This document shows positions 15,666-23,358 of a stretch of 64,000 nucleotides of DNA, piece by piece (positions within the stretch are counted from its first letter, which is position 1; each line of letters begins with the position of its first letter). Where the stretch lies: NCBI GenBank assembly GCA_022843745.1, contig JALHNB010000003.1, positions 62,001 to 126,000 on the forward strand, read 5' to 3'. The notes beneath the pieces are model-generated. The model did no database searches, had not been told where the DNA came from, and saw only the letters and a program-made list of their open reading frames with translations. Source of the stretch: Anaerolineae bacterium (GTDB lineage: Bacteria; Chloroflexota; Anaerolineae; Aggregatilineales; Phototrophicaceae). The translations under genes and the position numbers were made by a program.

Positions 15666-16850
15666 TTACTCGCTGGGTGCGTCCTGCGGTGCGGCCTCTT
15701 GAGGCGGTGCATCAGCGGGAGGAGTCTCTGGTGGTGCTTCAGAACCATCACCCGCATCAGTACCCCAGCGCTGGGTAAACCCAACTCGCCGTTTTTCCGG
15801 CTCCAGATGGCTGATCCGCAGGCTGAGGCGATCACCCTTTTTGACATACGAGTGCGGCTCTTTGAGTGAACCATCGCCCATTTCGCTCAGGTGCAGCAAG
15901 CCCTCAAGGCCATCGTCGAGTGCGACAAATGCACCAAAATCGACCACATTGGTAACGGTGCCTTCGACAAGCTGCCCCTCGTGGTAGCGCTGTGCGGCAT
16001 CTTCCCACGGATCATTCAGCAGGCGTTTGCGGCTGAGTGCGATACGGTTGGATTCACGATCCAGGTTGAGGACGTAAACTTCAATTTCTTCGCCGACCTT
16101 CAGCACATCACGCGGGTGGTCAACACGATGCCACGCCAGTTCGCTGACATGGATCAGGCCGTCCGCGCCGCCCAGGTTGACAAACGCGCCGAAATCGCGC
16201 AGACCTGTGACTGTACCTTTGACGCGATCCCCTTCGCTGAGTTCCGCGAGGAGACGTGCTTTCTGCTGCGCACGCCATTCTTTCTGGGCTTCACGTTCGC
16301 TGAAGATCAGGCGGCGACGATCCTGGTCAACCTCGATCACCTTGACGACCAGTTCCTTGTCGCGCAGGTCATCCCAGGTATCACGACGTTCACCCGATAG
16401 ATTCATCGAGATCAGGTGTGAGCTGGGGATAAAGCCTTCCAGCCGATTCCAATGCACCAGAATACCGCCACGATTGTGTCCGGTGACACTCACATTGACG
16501 ACTTCTTCGCTTTTCAACAGTTCACGGGCTTTTTCCCAATCGTATTGCTGAAGACCCATGTTGATCGAGACGATCAGATTATCGTCCTGGTCACGCGGGT
16601 TCAACACATACACCGGGACTTCCATACTGACTTTCAGGCTATCGCGGAACCTCGGGTCAAGACGTTCGATGTCCTGATGCGGGACAATGCCATCCCGTTT
16701 CGTACCCATATCAACGATAATTTCACGATCATCTATCTGGAGGATGATCGCATTACGAATTTCACCGCGACGCGGTGGCACATAATTAAACGAGGAATCC
16801 AGTAGCTGCTGAAACTCCGATATTTCCTTTTCACTCTCATCAAAGCTCAT
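15666..16850 (-). CDS. rpsA: S1 RNA-binding domain protein, ribosomal protein S1 family (copy 2)
   Basis: A 394-residue paralogue of the next gene downstream, also with four S1 domains (about 26-95, 109-183, 202-272, 285-355); the third is again the most conserved (RDFGAFVNLGGADGLIHVSELAW). The N-terminus has the same acidic DFQQLLDSSF-like helix and the tail is Pro/Ala/Glu-rich. A TTG at 16853 is in frame, but the ATG at 16850 is preferred with AAGGTGG upstream. Its 5' leader is long (about 560 bases to the likely promoter) and contains a strongly structured region. Probable role: mRNA recruitment by the 30S subunit, or RNA binding elsewhere. Confidence 0.86.
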   Translation of the reverse strand: MSFDESEKEISEFQQLLDSSFNYVPPRRGEIRNAIILQIDDREIIVDMGTKRDGIVPHQDIERLDPRFRDSLKVSMEVPVYVLNPRDQDDNLIVSINMGLQQYDWEKARELLKSEEVVNVSVTGHNRGGILVHWNRLEGFIPSSHLISMNLSGERRDTWDDLRDKELVVKVIEVDQDRRRLIFSEREAQKEWRAQQKARLLAELSEGDRVKGTVTGLRDFGAFVNLGGADGLIHVSELAWHRVDHPRDVLKVGEEIEVYVLNLDRESNRIALSRKRLLNDPWEDAAQRYHEGQLVEGTVTNVVDFGAFVALDDGLEGLLHLSEMGDGSLKEPHSYVKKGDRLSLRISHLEPEKRRVGFTQRWGTDAGDGSEAPPETPPADAPPQEAAPQDAPSE

Positions 16851-16887
16851 CAATATCTACCACCTTATGGAAGAAAGTTACAACCCC

Positions 16888-16907
16888 CTGCACAATTCCA
16901 GGGGACA
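16888..16907 (-). promoter_or_regulatory. Hairpin before the S1 copy 2 start
   Basis: CCCCTG/CAGGGG stem with an eight-base loop, about 40 bases before the S1 start on the minus strand. It could be part of leader control; no T-run follows. Confidence 0.35.
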
Positions 16908-17071
16908 AAAATTCATCACGGCGGCGCTTTATACCAACCATTAAGCTGCGCCGATTGCATCTGCAATTGATTGAACATGTTGATCTTGGCATGATACAGG
17001 GATAATTTGTGGTCAACACCCATACCTGTTTTGGATCACTCACTGCATGATATTTCGTCTACAGTGTTATC

Positions 17072-17326
17072 AGTGTGGCTTGGGTTGCGCCACGCCGAGT
17101 CGCCAAGAACATAAACTTCTGGTGGTGTCAGGCTGCTCGCGGGCGGGAGGTTGTCGGAGCCGTTTTATTTAGCTCCTCACGCCCTGTGTTGGTGATTGGT
17201 ACAACTTTTTGAAGGGCGTCCTTTTTGCGGGATCTCCTGCATTTCCACAGCAGCTTCTACCAACAATCTGTGAAGTATTGGGGACATCACAGCGCAACTT
17301 ACATTGGCCTCTGTTCCCAAGTCACT
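17072..17326 (-). ncRNA. Candidate structured RNA upstream of S1 copy 2
   Basis: The 613-base gene-free stretch 16854-17466 holds a region whose ends pair and whose interior folds into nested and local helices: AGTG/CACT (17072/17323), CTTGGG/CCCAAG (17079/17316), TTGCGC/GCGCAA (17085/17292), GTGGTGTC/GACATCAC (17122/17283, one G-U), GCTGCT/AGCAGC (17132/17249), plus hairpins GGAGC/GCTCC (17156-17176), ACGCCCT/AGGGCGT (17179-17219), GCGGG/CCTGC (17227-17240) and CTTC/GAAG (17254-17275). Strand is uncertain; minus is favoured because a promoter-like element lies upstream on that strand and S1 lies downstream. It lacks hallmarks of RNase P RNA, tmRNA, SRP RNA or 6S RNA. It may be an mRNA leader or a separate small RNA. 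Confidence 0.5.
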
Positions 17327-17354
17327 TGAGCATGTTTCTTAATATCATTATCTT

Positions 17355-17384
17355 CCATTAGCCCATTTATCACGAGGCTAATGG
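17355..17384. repeat. Perfect inverted repeat CCATTAGCC/GGCTAATGG
   Basis: Nine-base perfect arms (17355-17363 and 17376-17384) with a 12-base loop, next to the structured region. It is either an extra helix of that RNA or the end of the preceding phosphoribosyltransferase transcript; on the minus strand AAGATAATG follows, with no T-run. Confidence 0.55.
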
Positions 17385-17418
17385 TCAAATGTCATTATGA
17401 TACACGCCCTAATTATTC

Positions 17419-17448
17419 ATTATAGCAGAAAAGAATAAGAACTGTGCA
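17419..17448 (-). promoter_or_regulatory. Promoter-like element for the structured RNA / S1 leader
   Basis: On the minus strand TGCACA (17448-17443) and a perfect TATAAT (17424-17419) are 18 bases apart, directly after the phosphoribosyltransferase stop. Transcription would begin near 17412, upstream of the structured region. Confidence 0.4.
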
Positions 17449-17466
17449 GGAATATTCGCTTAGAGT

Positions 17467-17982
17467 TTAATTTGATTCCGGCTCACCTACCGGAAGGCCG
17501 CGCATACCTCGATCCAGTTCCCAGGGATAGACGATATAAGCATCGGTTACAGCCGCATAAAAATCCGGCTCAGACTTATTAAAAAGTGAGCGATAAGGGT
17601 TAAAGTGCAGGACGCAAGTAAACGGCGTTGCGCCTGATTTCTGGACACGACCCTTGACGGTTGTGCTGGTGCGCCCGCTACCCCAGACATCATCCACAAT
17701 CAGGGTACGGCGGCTAATCAACAGGGAGGAATCGGGGAATTGGAGAAAAGTCGGCCAGGCCATCAAACCAGCGGAGGCCGTCGCGGGGAAATCTACGGCT
17801 GCGGTCAGCACATGCCGGATGTCAAGCGCCTCGGCCAGCAGCCCGCCGGGGATAATGCCACCGCGCGTAATCAGCACCATTGCATCGAATCTTCCGGCGA
17901 CCTGCAACTGCGGCACCATCTGGTCGATCAATTTATCGACATCCGTCCAGCTTAAAACCTCGTGTCTCGTTGGATCTTTCAC
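17467..17982 (-). CDS. Phosphoribosyltransferase-family protein
   Basis: A 171-residue protein with the type I phosphoribosyltransferase fold. The PRPP-binding motif is LIVDDVWGSGRT (two acidic residues then GSGRT), and an upstream flexible-loop region VLITRGGIIPGGLLAEAL matches xanthine/hypoxanthine-type enzymes. Such proteins recover purine bases with PRPP or act as regulators. The end YPWELDRG is typical of the Gpt/Hpt-like subgroup (PWE motif). The substrate base is not determined. It stands alone on the minus strand between the dehydrogenase gene and the S1 leader. Confidence 0.8.
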   Translation of the reverse strand: MKDPTRHEVLSWTDVDKLIDQMVPQLQVAGRFDAMVLITRGGIIPGGLLAEALDIRHVLTAAVDFPATASAGLMAWPTFLQFPDSSLLISRRTLIVDDVWGSGRTSTTVKGRVQKSGATPFTCVLHFNPYRSLFNKSEPDFYAAVTDAYIVYPWELDRGMRGLPVGEPESN

Positions 17983-18073
17983 TGCGCTATTCCCCCATCC
18001 ATTTGATTACTATTCATCTATTATTTCACGGATTATACGTTCGATCTTAAACCCTGGTCAATGACACGAATCA

Positions 18074-18145
18074 CAACTTCTCGGCGATCCTTTGTCATAA
18101 TTTCTCGGCGATGCTTTATTACAGCTTCTCGGCAATGCTTTTCGC
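18074..18145. repeat. Three tandem 24-base repeats at the rocA 3' end
   Basis: Three copies with a 24-base period, anchored by CTTCTCGGCGAT at 18077, TTTCTCGGCGAT at 18101 and CTTCTCGGCAAT at 18125. On the minus strand the first copy encodes the dehydrogenase C-terminus (Ser-Ile-Ala-Glu-Lys-Leu-stop); the other two repeat the same codons, including the stop, beyond the gene end in the same frame. Confidence 0.75.
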
Positions 18146-19678
18146 CTGTGTATAGAGCAGAAGATAATCCGGGCCGCCTGTTTTGCTATCTGTACCACTC
18201 ATATTGAAGCCACCGAACGGGTGAACACCCACCAGCGCCCCTGTGGACTTGCGATTGAGATAGAGGTTGCCGACATGAAATTCGCGACGTGCCTGTTCCA
18301 GACGCGCACCATTCTGACTAAAGAGCGAACCTGTCAGGCCATATTCGGTGCTGTTCGCAATCGCCAGCGCATCATCAAAATCACGAGCGCGAATGAGTGT
18401 CAGCACAGGGCCAAAAATTTCTTCCTGGGCGATTCGCGCGTCACCTGGCACATCACCAAAGATGGTCGGCGGGATAAAGTAGCCCCCTTCCGGCGTTTCA
18501 AGCCGCTGACCACCGAGCAGAAGCTGGCCTTCCTGCGTACCAATCTCGATATAATCCATGATTTTCCGCATCGCGTCCTTGTCAACCACTGGCCCCATAT
18601 CCATTTCATTGGTTTCGTCTGTCGGGCCGATGCTCAGTTCTTTTGCCAGCTCGACGATGCGCCCAGCCACGTGATCGTAAACGTCATTGACGATAATTGC
18701 GCGTGACCCTGCGGAACATTTCTGCCCCTGGAAACCGAATGCGCCGGAGACGATGCCCTGCGCGGCAGCTTCGAGATTCGCGGTTTCATCGACCAGCACA
18801 GCGTCCTTGCCGCCCATTTCCAGAATCGTGCGCTTAAGCCATATCTGCCCCGGCTGAACAACCGATGCCTTATTGAAAATTTCGATGCCGACTTCTTTCG
18901 ACCCGGTGAAGCCGATAAAGCGTGTTTTGGGATGTTCGACCATCCGCGCACCCAATACCTCACCAGGGCCAGTCACAAAATTGAGGACTCCCGGCGGCAG
19001 GCCAGCATCCCAGAATGCTTCAGCAACAATATAGCCGCACAACATGCTCTGACTGGCAGGCTTGAAAACGACGGTGTTGCCCGCCACAATTGCCGCAGCG
19101 ACCAACCCGGCAGGAATCGCGCAGGGGAAATTCCAGGGAGGAATGACCGCGCCTACGCCCAGCGGAATGTATTGGAGCGCGAGATGTTCAGGTGGATAAG
19201 AGGTGAGTTGGTTGCTGCTATCGGCGATACGCATCATTTGCCGCGCATAATATTCGAGAAAATCAATCGCTTCAGCCGTATCAGCATCAGCTTCGAACCA
19301 GCTTTTGCCCACTTCCAGCACCATCACCGCGCTGAACTCATGCTTGCGCCGTCGGATTTCTGCCGCCGCCCGCAGCAAGTAGCGGGCGCGTTCCTCAGCA
19401 GGGACATACTGCCATGTCTTAAAAGCTTCCGCCGCCGCTGCGACAGCCTGGTCAACCGATTTCACATCGCCTTCAGCAAAATAACCGATCACTTCTTTGG
19501 GGCGTGCTGGGTTGATAGATTCAGAAACTTTATCCAGTTCAATCCGCTGCCCATTGATGACCAGCGGGTAGGTACGGCCTAATTGTGCTTTCACTATTGT
19601 GAGCGCGGCTCGAAACGCAGCCTGATTTTCTGGCAGGGAAAAATTGGTAAAGGGTTCGTTACGAAATTCAGGTAGCAT
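18119..19678 (-). CDS. rocA: 1-pyrroline-5-carboxylate dehydrogenase
   Basis: NAD-dependent aldehyde dehydrogenase that oxidises glutamate semialdehyde (from proline or arginine breakdown) to glutamate. The 519-residue protein has the family elements: [13 protein letters not shown] near 179, the Rossmann-type FTGSKEVG (257-264), the general base in LEMGGKDA (Glu287), the catalytic Cys321 in [11 protein letters not shown], and [11 protein letters not shown] near the end. Length suits the stand-alone RocA/PruA type rather than the fused PutA. No proline dehydrogenase gene is adjacent. The last codons are triplicated downstream. Confidence 0.93.
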   Translation of the reverse strand: MLPEFRNEPFTNFSLPENQAAFRAALTIVKAQLGRTYPLVINGQRIELDKVSESINPARPKEVIGYFAEGDVKSVDQAVAAAAEAFKTWQYVPAEERARYLLRAAAEIRRRKHEFSAVMVLEVGKSWFEADADTAEAIDFLEYYARQMMRIADSSNQLTSYPPEHLALQYIPLGVGAVIPPWNFPCAIPAGLVAAAIVAGNTVVFKPASQSMLCGYIVAEAFWDAGLPPGVLNFVTGPGEVLGARMVEHPKTRFIGFTGSKEVGIEIFNKASVVQPGQIWLKRTILEMGGKDAVLVDETANLEAAAQGIVSGAFGFQGQKCSAGSRAIIVNDVYDHVAGRIVELAKELSIGPTDETNEMDMGPVVDKDAMRKIMDYIEIGTQEGQLLLGGQRLETPEGGYFIPPTIFGDVPGDARIAQEEIFGPVLTLIRARDFDDALAIANSTEYGLTGSLFSQNGARLEQARREFHVGNLYLNRKSTGALVGVHPFGGFNMSGTDSKTGGPDYLLLYTQAKSIAEKL

Positions 19679-19717
19679 CTCGGTATCTCCTCGAAAATTC
19701 TAATGCGCCTATTCTAC

Positions 19718-19784
19718 TATGCTGCAAGCGTATCGTCACTATGCTTGCCAGTGTATCGTTACGATGCTGCAAGCGTATCGCCAC
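19718..19784. repeat. Three tandem ~22-base repeats upstream of rocA
   Basis: Copies at 19718-19739, 19740-19762 and 19763-19784 read approximately ATGCTGCAAGCGTATCG-CAC. Copies one and three are almost identical and the middle one has diverged. They lie between the divergent rocA and DUF4258 genes, so they could be operators. Confidence 0.7.
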
Positions 19785-19824
19785 TTGCGGCAAAATTTCA
19801 TAAGTTTTTTGGTCACTGGACTGA

Positions 19825-19851
19825 TTGAAAAATCTCTATTTCAGATATAAT
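19825..19851 (+). promoter_or_regulatory. Possible promoter for the DUF4258 gene
   Basis: A perfect TATAAT (19846-19851) has TTGAAA (19825-19830) 15 bases upstream, slightly short spacing. The coding start is 65 bases further on. Confidence 0.4.
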
Positions 19852-19915
19852 AACGATATGTCGAAATCTTTAAGGGTTATGTGGATGTTTTAAATACATT
19901 AATTGCGAGGTCATT

Positions 19916-20257
19916 ATGTTCCAGGATGTTTCACTCAGCGGTCATGCTATGCACCGATCTGTCCAGCGCAACATCTCTGACGAAGACATCGAATTTATCA
20001 TCCAGAATGGAGATCGTCTTCATCGCACCGGCGTGATCTTCTGCCAGCTTCGCGAGCGCAATATCCCCGATGATACACCTGGCAATCATCGTGGCTGGAA
20101 GCTTGTGGGAACAACGGTGGTGCTGTGCAAATGTGGGCTTTACGTGGTGACACTCTATCGTGAAGAAAGAGCGTTCCATCGTGACAGCCGCAAAGCCAAA
20201 TATAACCTGCGTCCCGAAAGCACCAGTTGTCCCTGCTGCGGCGCTTATGCAAGCTGA
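19916..20257 (+). CDS. DUF4258-like small protein with C-terminal Cys motif
   Basis: A 113-residue protein. The N-terminal half matches the DUF4258 pattern: SGHAMHRSVQRNISDEDIEF and a following strand with IIQNGD, then VVTLYREERAFH in a beta region. Members of this fold resemble small RNase-toxin-like proteins, but the function is not established. The C-terminus adds CPCCG, and CKC sits in the middle (KCG), so a bound metal is possible. Its end overlaps the convergent methyltransferase gene by 13 bases. No antitoxin-like partner is adjacent, so a toxin role is not supported. Confidence 0.65.
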   Translation: MFQDVSLSGHAMHRSVQRNISDEDIEFIIQNGDRLHRTGVIFCQLRERNIPDDTPGNHRGWKLVGTTVVLCKCGLYVVTLYREERAFHRDSRKAKYNLRPESTSCPCCGAYAS

Positions 20258-21420
20258 AAATCTTCGCAGATTAAGACGATAGGCTGTCCCTGATAGCGAG
20301 TGAGCGCCAATGTGCGCGACTCATCACCCTTCAATTTTAACCCCGCGATCAATTCCTCCGGTGTTATCGCAGCTCCGCGCTTTTTAACCGTAACGTTCCC
20401 GACATTTCGTTCCCGTAAATATGCCCGCAGCTTTTTCAGATGAAATGGCATCCAATCCACAATTTTCCACGTCCGTACCCAGGGCGAATCCGGCTTTTGA
20501 TCGGACGTGAGATAGGCAATCGTTTCGTCAAGCTGATATGCGCCCAATGCCAACGCCGCGTCCGCGACCAATCCCGCACGTAGCAGCGCTGCATCCGGCT
20601 CGATCAGCCAGCCAAGCGGCGGCGATAACGGCGCACTCACAGGCAAATCGCTGGATTCCCAATGATATGCTTGCTGCGGAGTCAAAAGTGTCGCCTTTCG
20701 CGCAGGCATTTCAGAACCAAGCCATAGCACTGCTTCTTTGAGATCGCCCTTGACCGAAATAAATTCGACGCTGCCGCCGTAAGCTTCCAACTGCTCCAAA
20801 TCGACCCCTGGCGACAGCTTGACCACCATGCGCGGCGCACTCCATTCGCGGATGAGTGACAATGGCGGTTGGTAGCGCTCAACATCGTAAATGCGTTTGC
20901 CATTCGAATCTCGTCGTGCCGGGTCGAAAAAAATGAGATCGCTGTCCGGCAGACCATCGCGAACATCCGCCACACGAAATTGAGCATTTAGCCCAAGCGC
21001 CGCCGCGTTGTATGCCGCGATTCGGACTCGCACTGGGTCAATGTCAAAGCCTGTTACATCGCCGCCCTCCTGCGCCATCGCCAATGAATCTGCACCAATC
21101 CCGCAGCAGACATCGATCACGCGCAAACTAGTCGCAATTTGACTACGATAACCGCGTACCAGGGGGTCACTCGCCTGTTCGAGGGCATCACGGGTGAAAA
21201 ACATTTTCGCCGCATTATCGCCAAATTTTTCGACAGCTTTACGTCTTAACTGAGCCATTTCCAACGCAGCGCGGGCTTGCTCCTGCGAATAATCGCGGCG
21301 CAGGCGGGTTATCAGCGGCAAAATGCGATTTTCGGCGAGGTCTTCGCCAGCAAGATTATCCAGAAGCAGCACACCAGCCGGGGAAATCAGAAAATCGAGG
21401 TCGGATAGGCTAATCGTCAT
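20245..21420 (-). CDS. Class I SAM methyltransferase with THUMP-like C-terminal domain
   Basis: A 391-residue protein: N-terminal helical part, a SAM-binding domain with VIDVCCGIGADSLAMA (about 99-114), FDIDPVR as acidic strand end and LIFFDPARR as the catalytic-loop motif, then a C-terminal region with VKLSPGVDL and a basic RNA-binding-like end (NVTVKKRGAAITPEEL). This combination matches the family annotated as THUMP-like class I methyltransferase, thought to act on RNA. The substrate is unknown. Two bases separate it from the upstream EamA transporter gene, so the two are co-transcribed. Its end overlaps the convergent DUF4258 gene. Confidence 0.78.
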   Translation of the reverse strand: MTISLSDLDFLISPAGVLLLDNLAGEDLAENRILPLITRLRRDYSQEQARAALEMAQLRRKAVEKFGDNAAKMFFTRDALEQASDPLVRGYRSQIATSLRVIDVCCGIGADSLAMAQEGGDVTGFDIDPVRVRIAAYNAAALGLNAQFRVADVRDGLPDSDLIFFDPARRDSNGKRIYDVERYQPPLSLIREWSAPRMVVKLSPGVDLEQLEAYGGSVEFISVKGDLKEAVLWLGSEMPARKATLLTPQQAYHWESSDLPVSAPLSPPLGWLIEPDAALLRAGLVADAALALGAYQLDETIAYLTSDQKPDSPWVRTWKIVDWMPFHLKKLRAYLRERNVGNVTVKKRGAAITPEELIAGLKLKGDESRTLALTRYQGQPIVLICEDFQLA

Positions 21421-21421
21421 C

Positions 21422-22258
21422 TCAAATGGCGATCAGGACAATGGCTGCCAGCGCTACCGCGATCCCGATGCGCTGTCGGAATACGATGCGCTCTTTAAGG
21501 ATCAGCCATGCCAGCAAAACGGTTGAGGCAGGATAAAGGGATGACAATACAGAAGCAACATCCAGCCGTCCGGCTTGCCCTGCCAGAACATAAAACGCAT
21601 TACCACCCGCGTCGAGCGCACCCGCCAGCGCGATGATTGGCAGCAGACCCATTTCAGGGACTCGCTTCTGGCGTGAGAAGGTGGCGACTGTGACCAGCAT
21701 CAGCAGGGATGCCAGACGCGCACTGACCAGCGGCCAAAAAACGGCTGTGTCACCTGCCTGATGGAGTAGAATTAGAAAAACACCAAAACCCACACCCGCC
21801 AGAATCGGCAGCTTCAGAGCTTGAATATTAATACTGGAATCCTCACCCTGCGAAACAAACCAGACGGAGATTAACGCCAGCCCAAAGCCGATTAATTTCG
21901 CGACACCGGGTAAACCTTCGATAAAAATGCCGAAAATCACCGGGATCATGGCGCTCACGACGGCGGCAACTGGCGCAGCTACGCCCATCTGCCCCGATGC
22001 CAGCGCCCGATAGAGCGCCATCAGGCCGAGTGCGCCCGCCAGCCCACCGATGCCACTCCACAGCAAATTTTCGAGTGGCGGCATTTTTTCGGCAAACAGG
22101 ATTGCGAGGAGAGTCAGCAAAATAGCCCCGACGGCCTGCGAAGCGATGACCACGCTGAAAACGCTCGTCCGTTTGGTTGCCATCCCGCCGCTGAAATCAC
22201 CCGCGCCCCAGCAGGCGGCTGACACCAGCCCGAAAAAGACTGGCGCAAATTCGTTCAT
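21422..22258 (-). CDS. EamA/DMT-family transporter
   Basis: A 278-residue inner-membrane protein with about ten hydrophobic helices in two homologous five-helix halves, the drug/metabolite transporter arrangement. The first half begins FFGLVSAACWGAGDFSGG and ends with a helix containing LMALYRALASGQMGVAAPV; the second half has the matching AFYVLAGQAGRLDVASVLSSL. Substrates of this family include amino acids, nucleosides and other metabolites, and cannot be assigned here. The gene lies between two methyltransferase genes on the same strand, with 18 bases to the upstream one and one base to the downstream one. Confidence 0.82.
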   Translation of the reverse strand: MNEFAPVFFGLVSAACWGAGDFSGGMATKRTSVFSVVIASQAVGAILLTLLAILFAEKMPPLENLLWSGIGGLAGALGLMALYRALASGQMGVAAPVAAVVSAMIPVIFGIFIEGLPGVAKLIGFGLALISVWFVSQGEDSSINIQALKLPILAGVGFGVFLILLHQAGDTAVFWPLVSARLASLLMLVTVATFSRQKRVPEMGLLPIIALAGALDAGGNAFYVLAGQAGRLDVASVLSSLYPASTVLLAWLILKERIVFRQRIGIAVALAAIVLIAI

Positions 22259-22276
22259 CGTATTCGCCCTATTAGC

Positions 22277-23086
22277 CTATTCATCCGGTGTTTCGGCAGA
22301 ATCAGGATCAATCGAAAGAAGGGTAATGGCTTGCCCAGCCAACGTTTCGACGGTGGGGTTGACCAGCAGCGTCCAGTTTTGCGCGGTTTCCCGGCTGAAT
22401 TTTGCCACCTTATTGATGTCCTTGATAAGTCCGGTCATCACTGCGGGCTGCATGAAGGCAACCGCTTTCGGGAGGCTGCTGAATGCCAGAAAAACAGGTC
22501 CGTTTTCACCCTTCACTGTGACCGCCTGCCATTCGACTTTTTCACCCTCTTTGAGCGCCCACCCAGGCTTATTCGGTGTCTGGCGAATCAGCAGGTGAAC
22601 ATAGCGACCCGGAAAAGCGACATCGCTGTCCGCGACCTGCTTGATGCGATCAACCGTGTGCTGTTCGGTATGCGGTTTTTCGCCACGAATCAGCACGCCA
22701 CCGGATTCAAGCGCGGCCTCGACCAGAATGCGCGTGAAGCCTGCTGTTTCGAGCCGCGTCACCCAGGCCTGATCGACACTCTCCGCCGGATCGACAGCAA
22801 TAAAACGCCCACCAGGTCGGAGCATGGTAAGCGCATGTTTGAAAAAATCATCGTCAAATGGGTGATCGAAAGCAGCAATCGAGTCCACGCTGTCCGGCAA
22901 GAATTCCGAAGTAGGAATTCCCGCCGTGATGTCCAGATCGCCGCGATGTTCAGCGAGTACCGCACCCGTGCGCCCGCCGACATCGAACAGCCGGAGAGCC
23001 GCGCCGCTGGGTGGCAGATGCTTCGCCATCACCTGGATAAATGGCTTATTATCCATTCGCGGATTTACGGGTGGCCTATTTTCCAT
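22277..23086 (-). CDS. SAM methyltransferase-like protein with extra C-terminal domain
   Basis: A 269-residue protein. The first part resembles a class I methyltransferase: LRLFDVGGRTGAVLAEH as degenerate SAM loop, then FDHPFDDDFFKHALTMLRPGGRFIAVDP. The second part (about 170-269, beginning WALKEGEKVEWQAV) has a separate alpha/beta pattern (GPVFLAFSSLPKAVAFMQPA) of the kind seen in small SseB-like domains; this is tentative. The start overlaps the upstream 64-residue gene by 11 bases, and its first two possible ATGs (23086 and 23056) lie in the two copies of a 30-base duplication. No ribosome binding site is visible, so expression likely depends on coupling. Confidence 0.6.
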   Translation of the reverse strand: MENRPPVNPRMDNKPFIQVMAKHLPPSGAALRLFDVGGRTGAVLAEHRGDLDITAGIPTSEFLPDSVDSIAAFDHPFDDDFFKHALTMLRPGGRFIAVDPAESVDQAWVTRLETAGFTRILVEAALESGGVLIRGEKPHTEQHTVDRIKQVADSDVAFPGRYVHLLIRQTPNKPGWALKEGEKVEWQAVTVKGENGPVFLAFSSLPKAVAFMQPAVMTGLIKDINKVAKFSRETAQNWTLLVNPTVETLAGQAITLLSIDPDSAETPDE

Positions 23087-23107
23087 TCGTGGATTTGCGG
23101 ATGGCCT
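23048..23107. repeat. Tandem 30-base duplication at a gene junction
   Basis: TCCATTCGCGGATTTACGGG (23052) and TCCATTCGTGGATTTGCGGA (23082) are copies with a 30-base period, about 90 percent alike over the unit. The duplication covers the stop of the 64-residue gene and the start of the methyltransferase-like gene. Confidence 0.75.
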
Positions 23108-23270
23108 CGATAAGCTGCAAAAACTCGTCCCACTCTTCTTTGAAGAAATGGAGCGTCACCTGTCCCATTTCGAGGTGGAAAACAGTTTCGCCATCGGGTT
23201 CCTGGGAGGCCCAGGCCTGATAGCTTTCAGTCTCGGCAATCGTTTCGGTTGGGATATTATCTTCAGGCAA
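23076..23270 (-). CDS. Small conserved-looking protein (64 residues)
   Basis: An acidic 64-residue protein beginning MPEDNIPTETIAETESYQAW, with an alternating beta-like centre (GETVFHLEMGQVTLHFF) and a helical end (EEWDEFLQLIEAIRKS). The start is a TTG at 23270 with a strong AAGGAG eight bases upstream, which supports a real gene. No family is recognised. It overlaps the methyltransferase-like gene by 11 bases and is probably co-transcribed with it and with the EamA and THUMP-like methyltransferase genes downstream. Confidence 0.65.
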   Translation of the reverse strand: MPEDNIPTETIAETESYQAWASQEPDGETVFHLEMGQVTLHFFKEEWDEFLQLIEAIRKSTNGK

Positions 23271-23296
23271 GATTGTAGCTCCTTAAAATCAGGGGT

Positions 23297-23326
23297 TGCA
23301 GAGGCAGATCGCTGACCTGCCTCTAC
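23297..23326. repeat. GTAGGGGC-type palindrome (copy D)
   Basis: GCAGAGGCAGATC with GACCTGCCTCTAC around a short loop, a slightly decayed copy. It lies in the 88-base gap between pnp and the next minus-strand gene and could terminate pnp transcription. Confidence 0.65.
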
Positions 23327-23358
23327 GGAAAATTCGAATTTTGAATGGGTGGTAAAAC

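Noticed and set aside
16840-17043. 67-residue frame before S1 copy 2
   Set aside because: It overlaps the S1 start and leader; no start signals.
17140-17300. Cobalamin riboswitch on the minus strand
   Set aside because: Only a short GATCCCGCAA likeness; the rest of the conserved core and the B12 box arrangement are not present.
17072-17326. RNase P RNA, tmRNA, SRP RNA or 6S RNA
   Set aside because: No GAGGAAAGTCC core, no tmRNA start or CCA end, no GGAAGGAAGCAGCC SRP loop and no single long 6S rod with central bubble on either strand.
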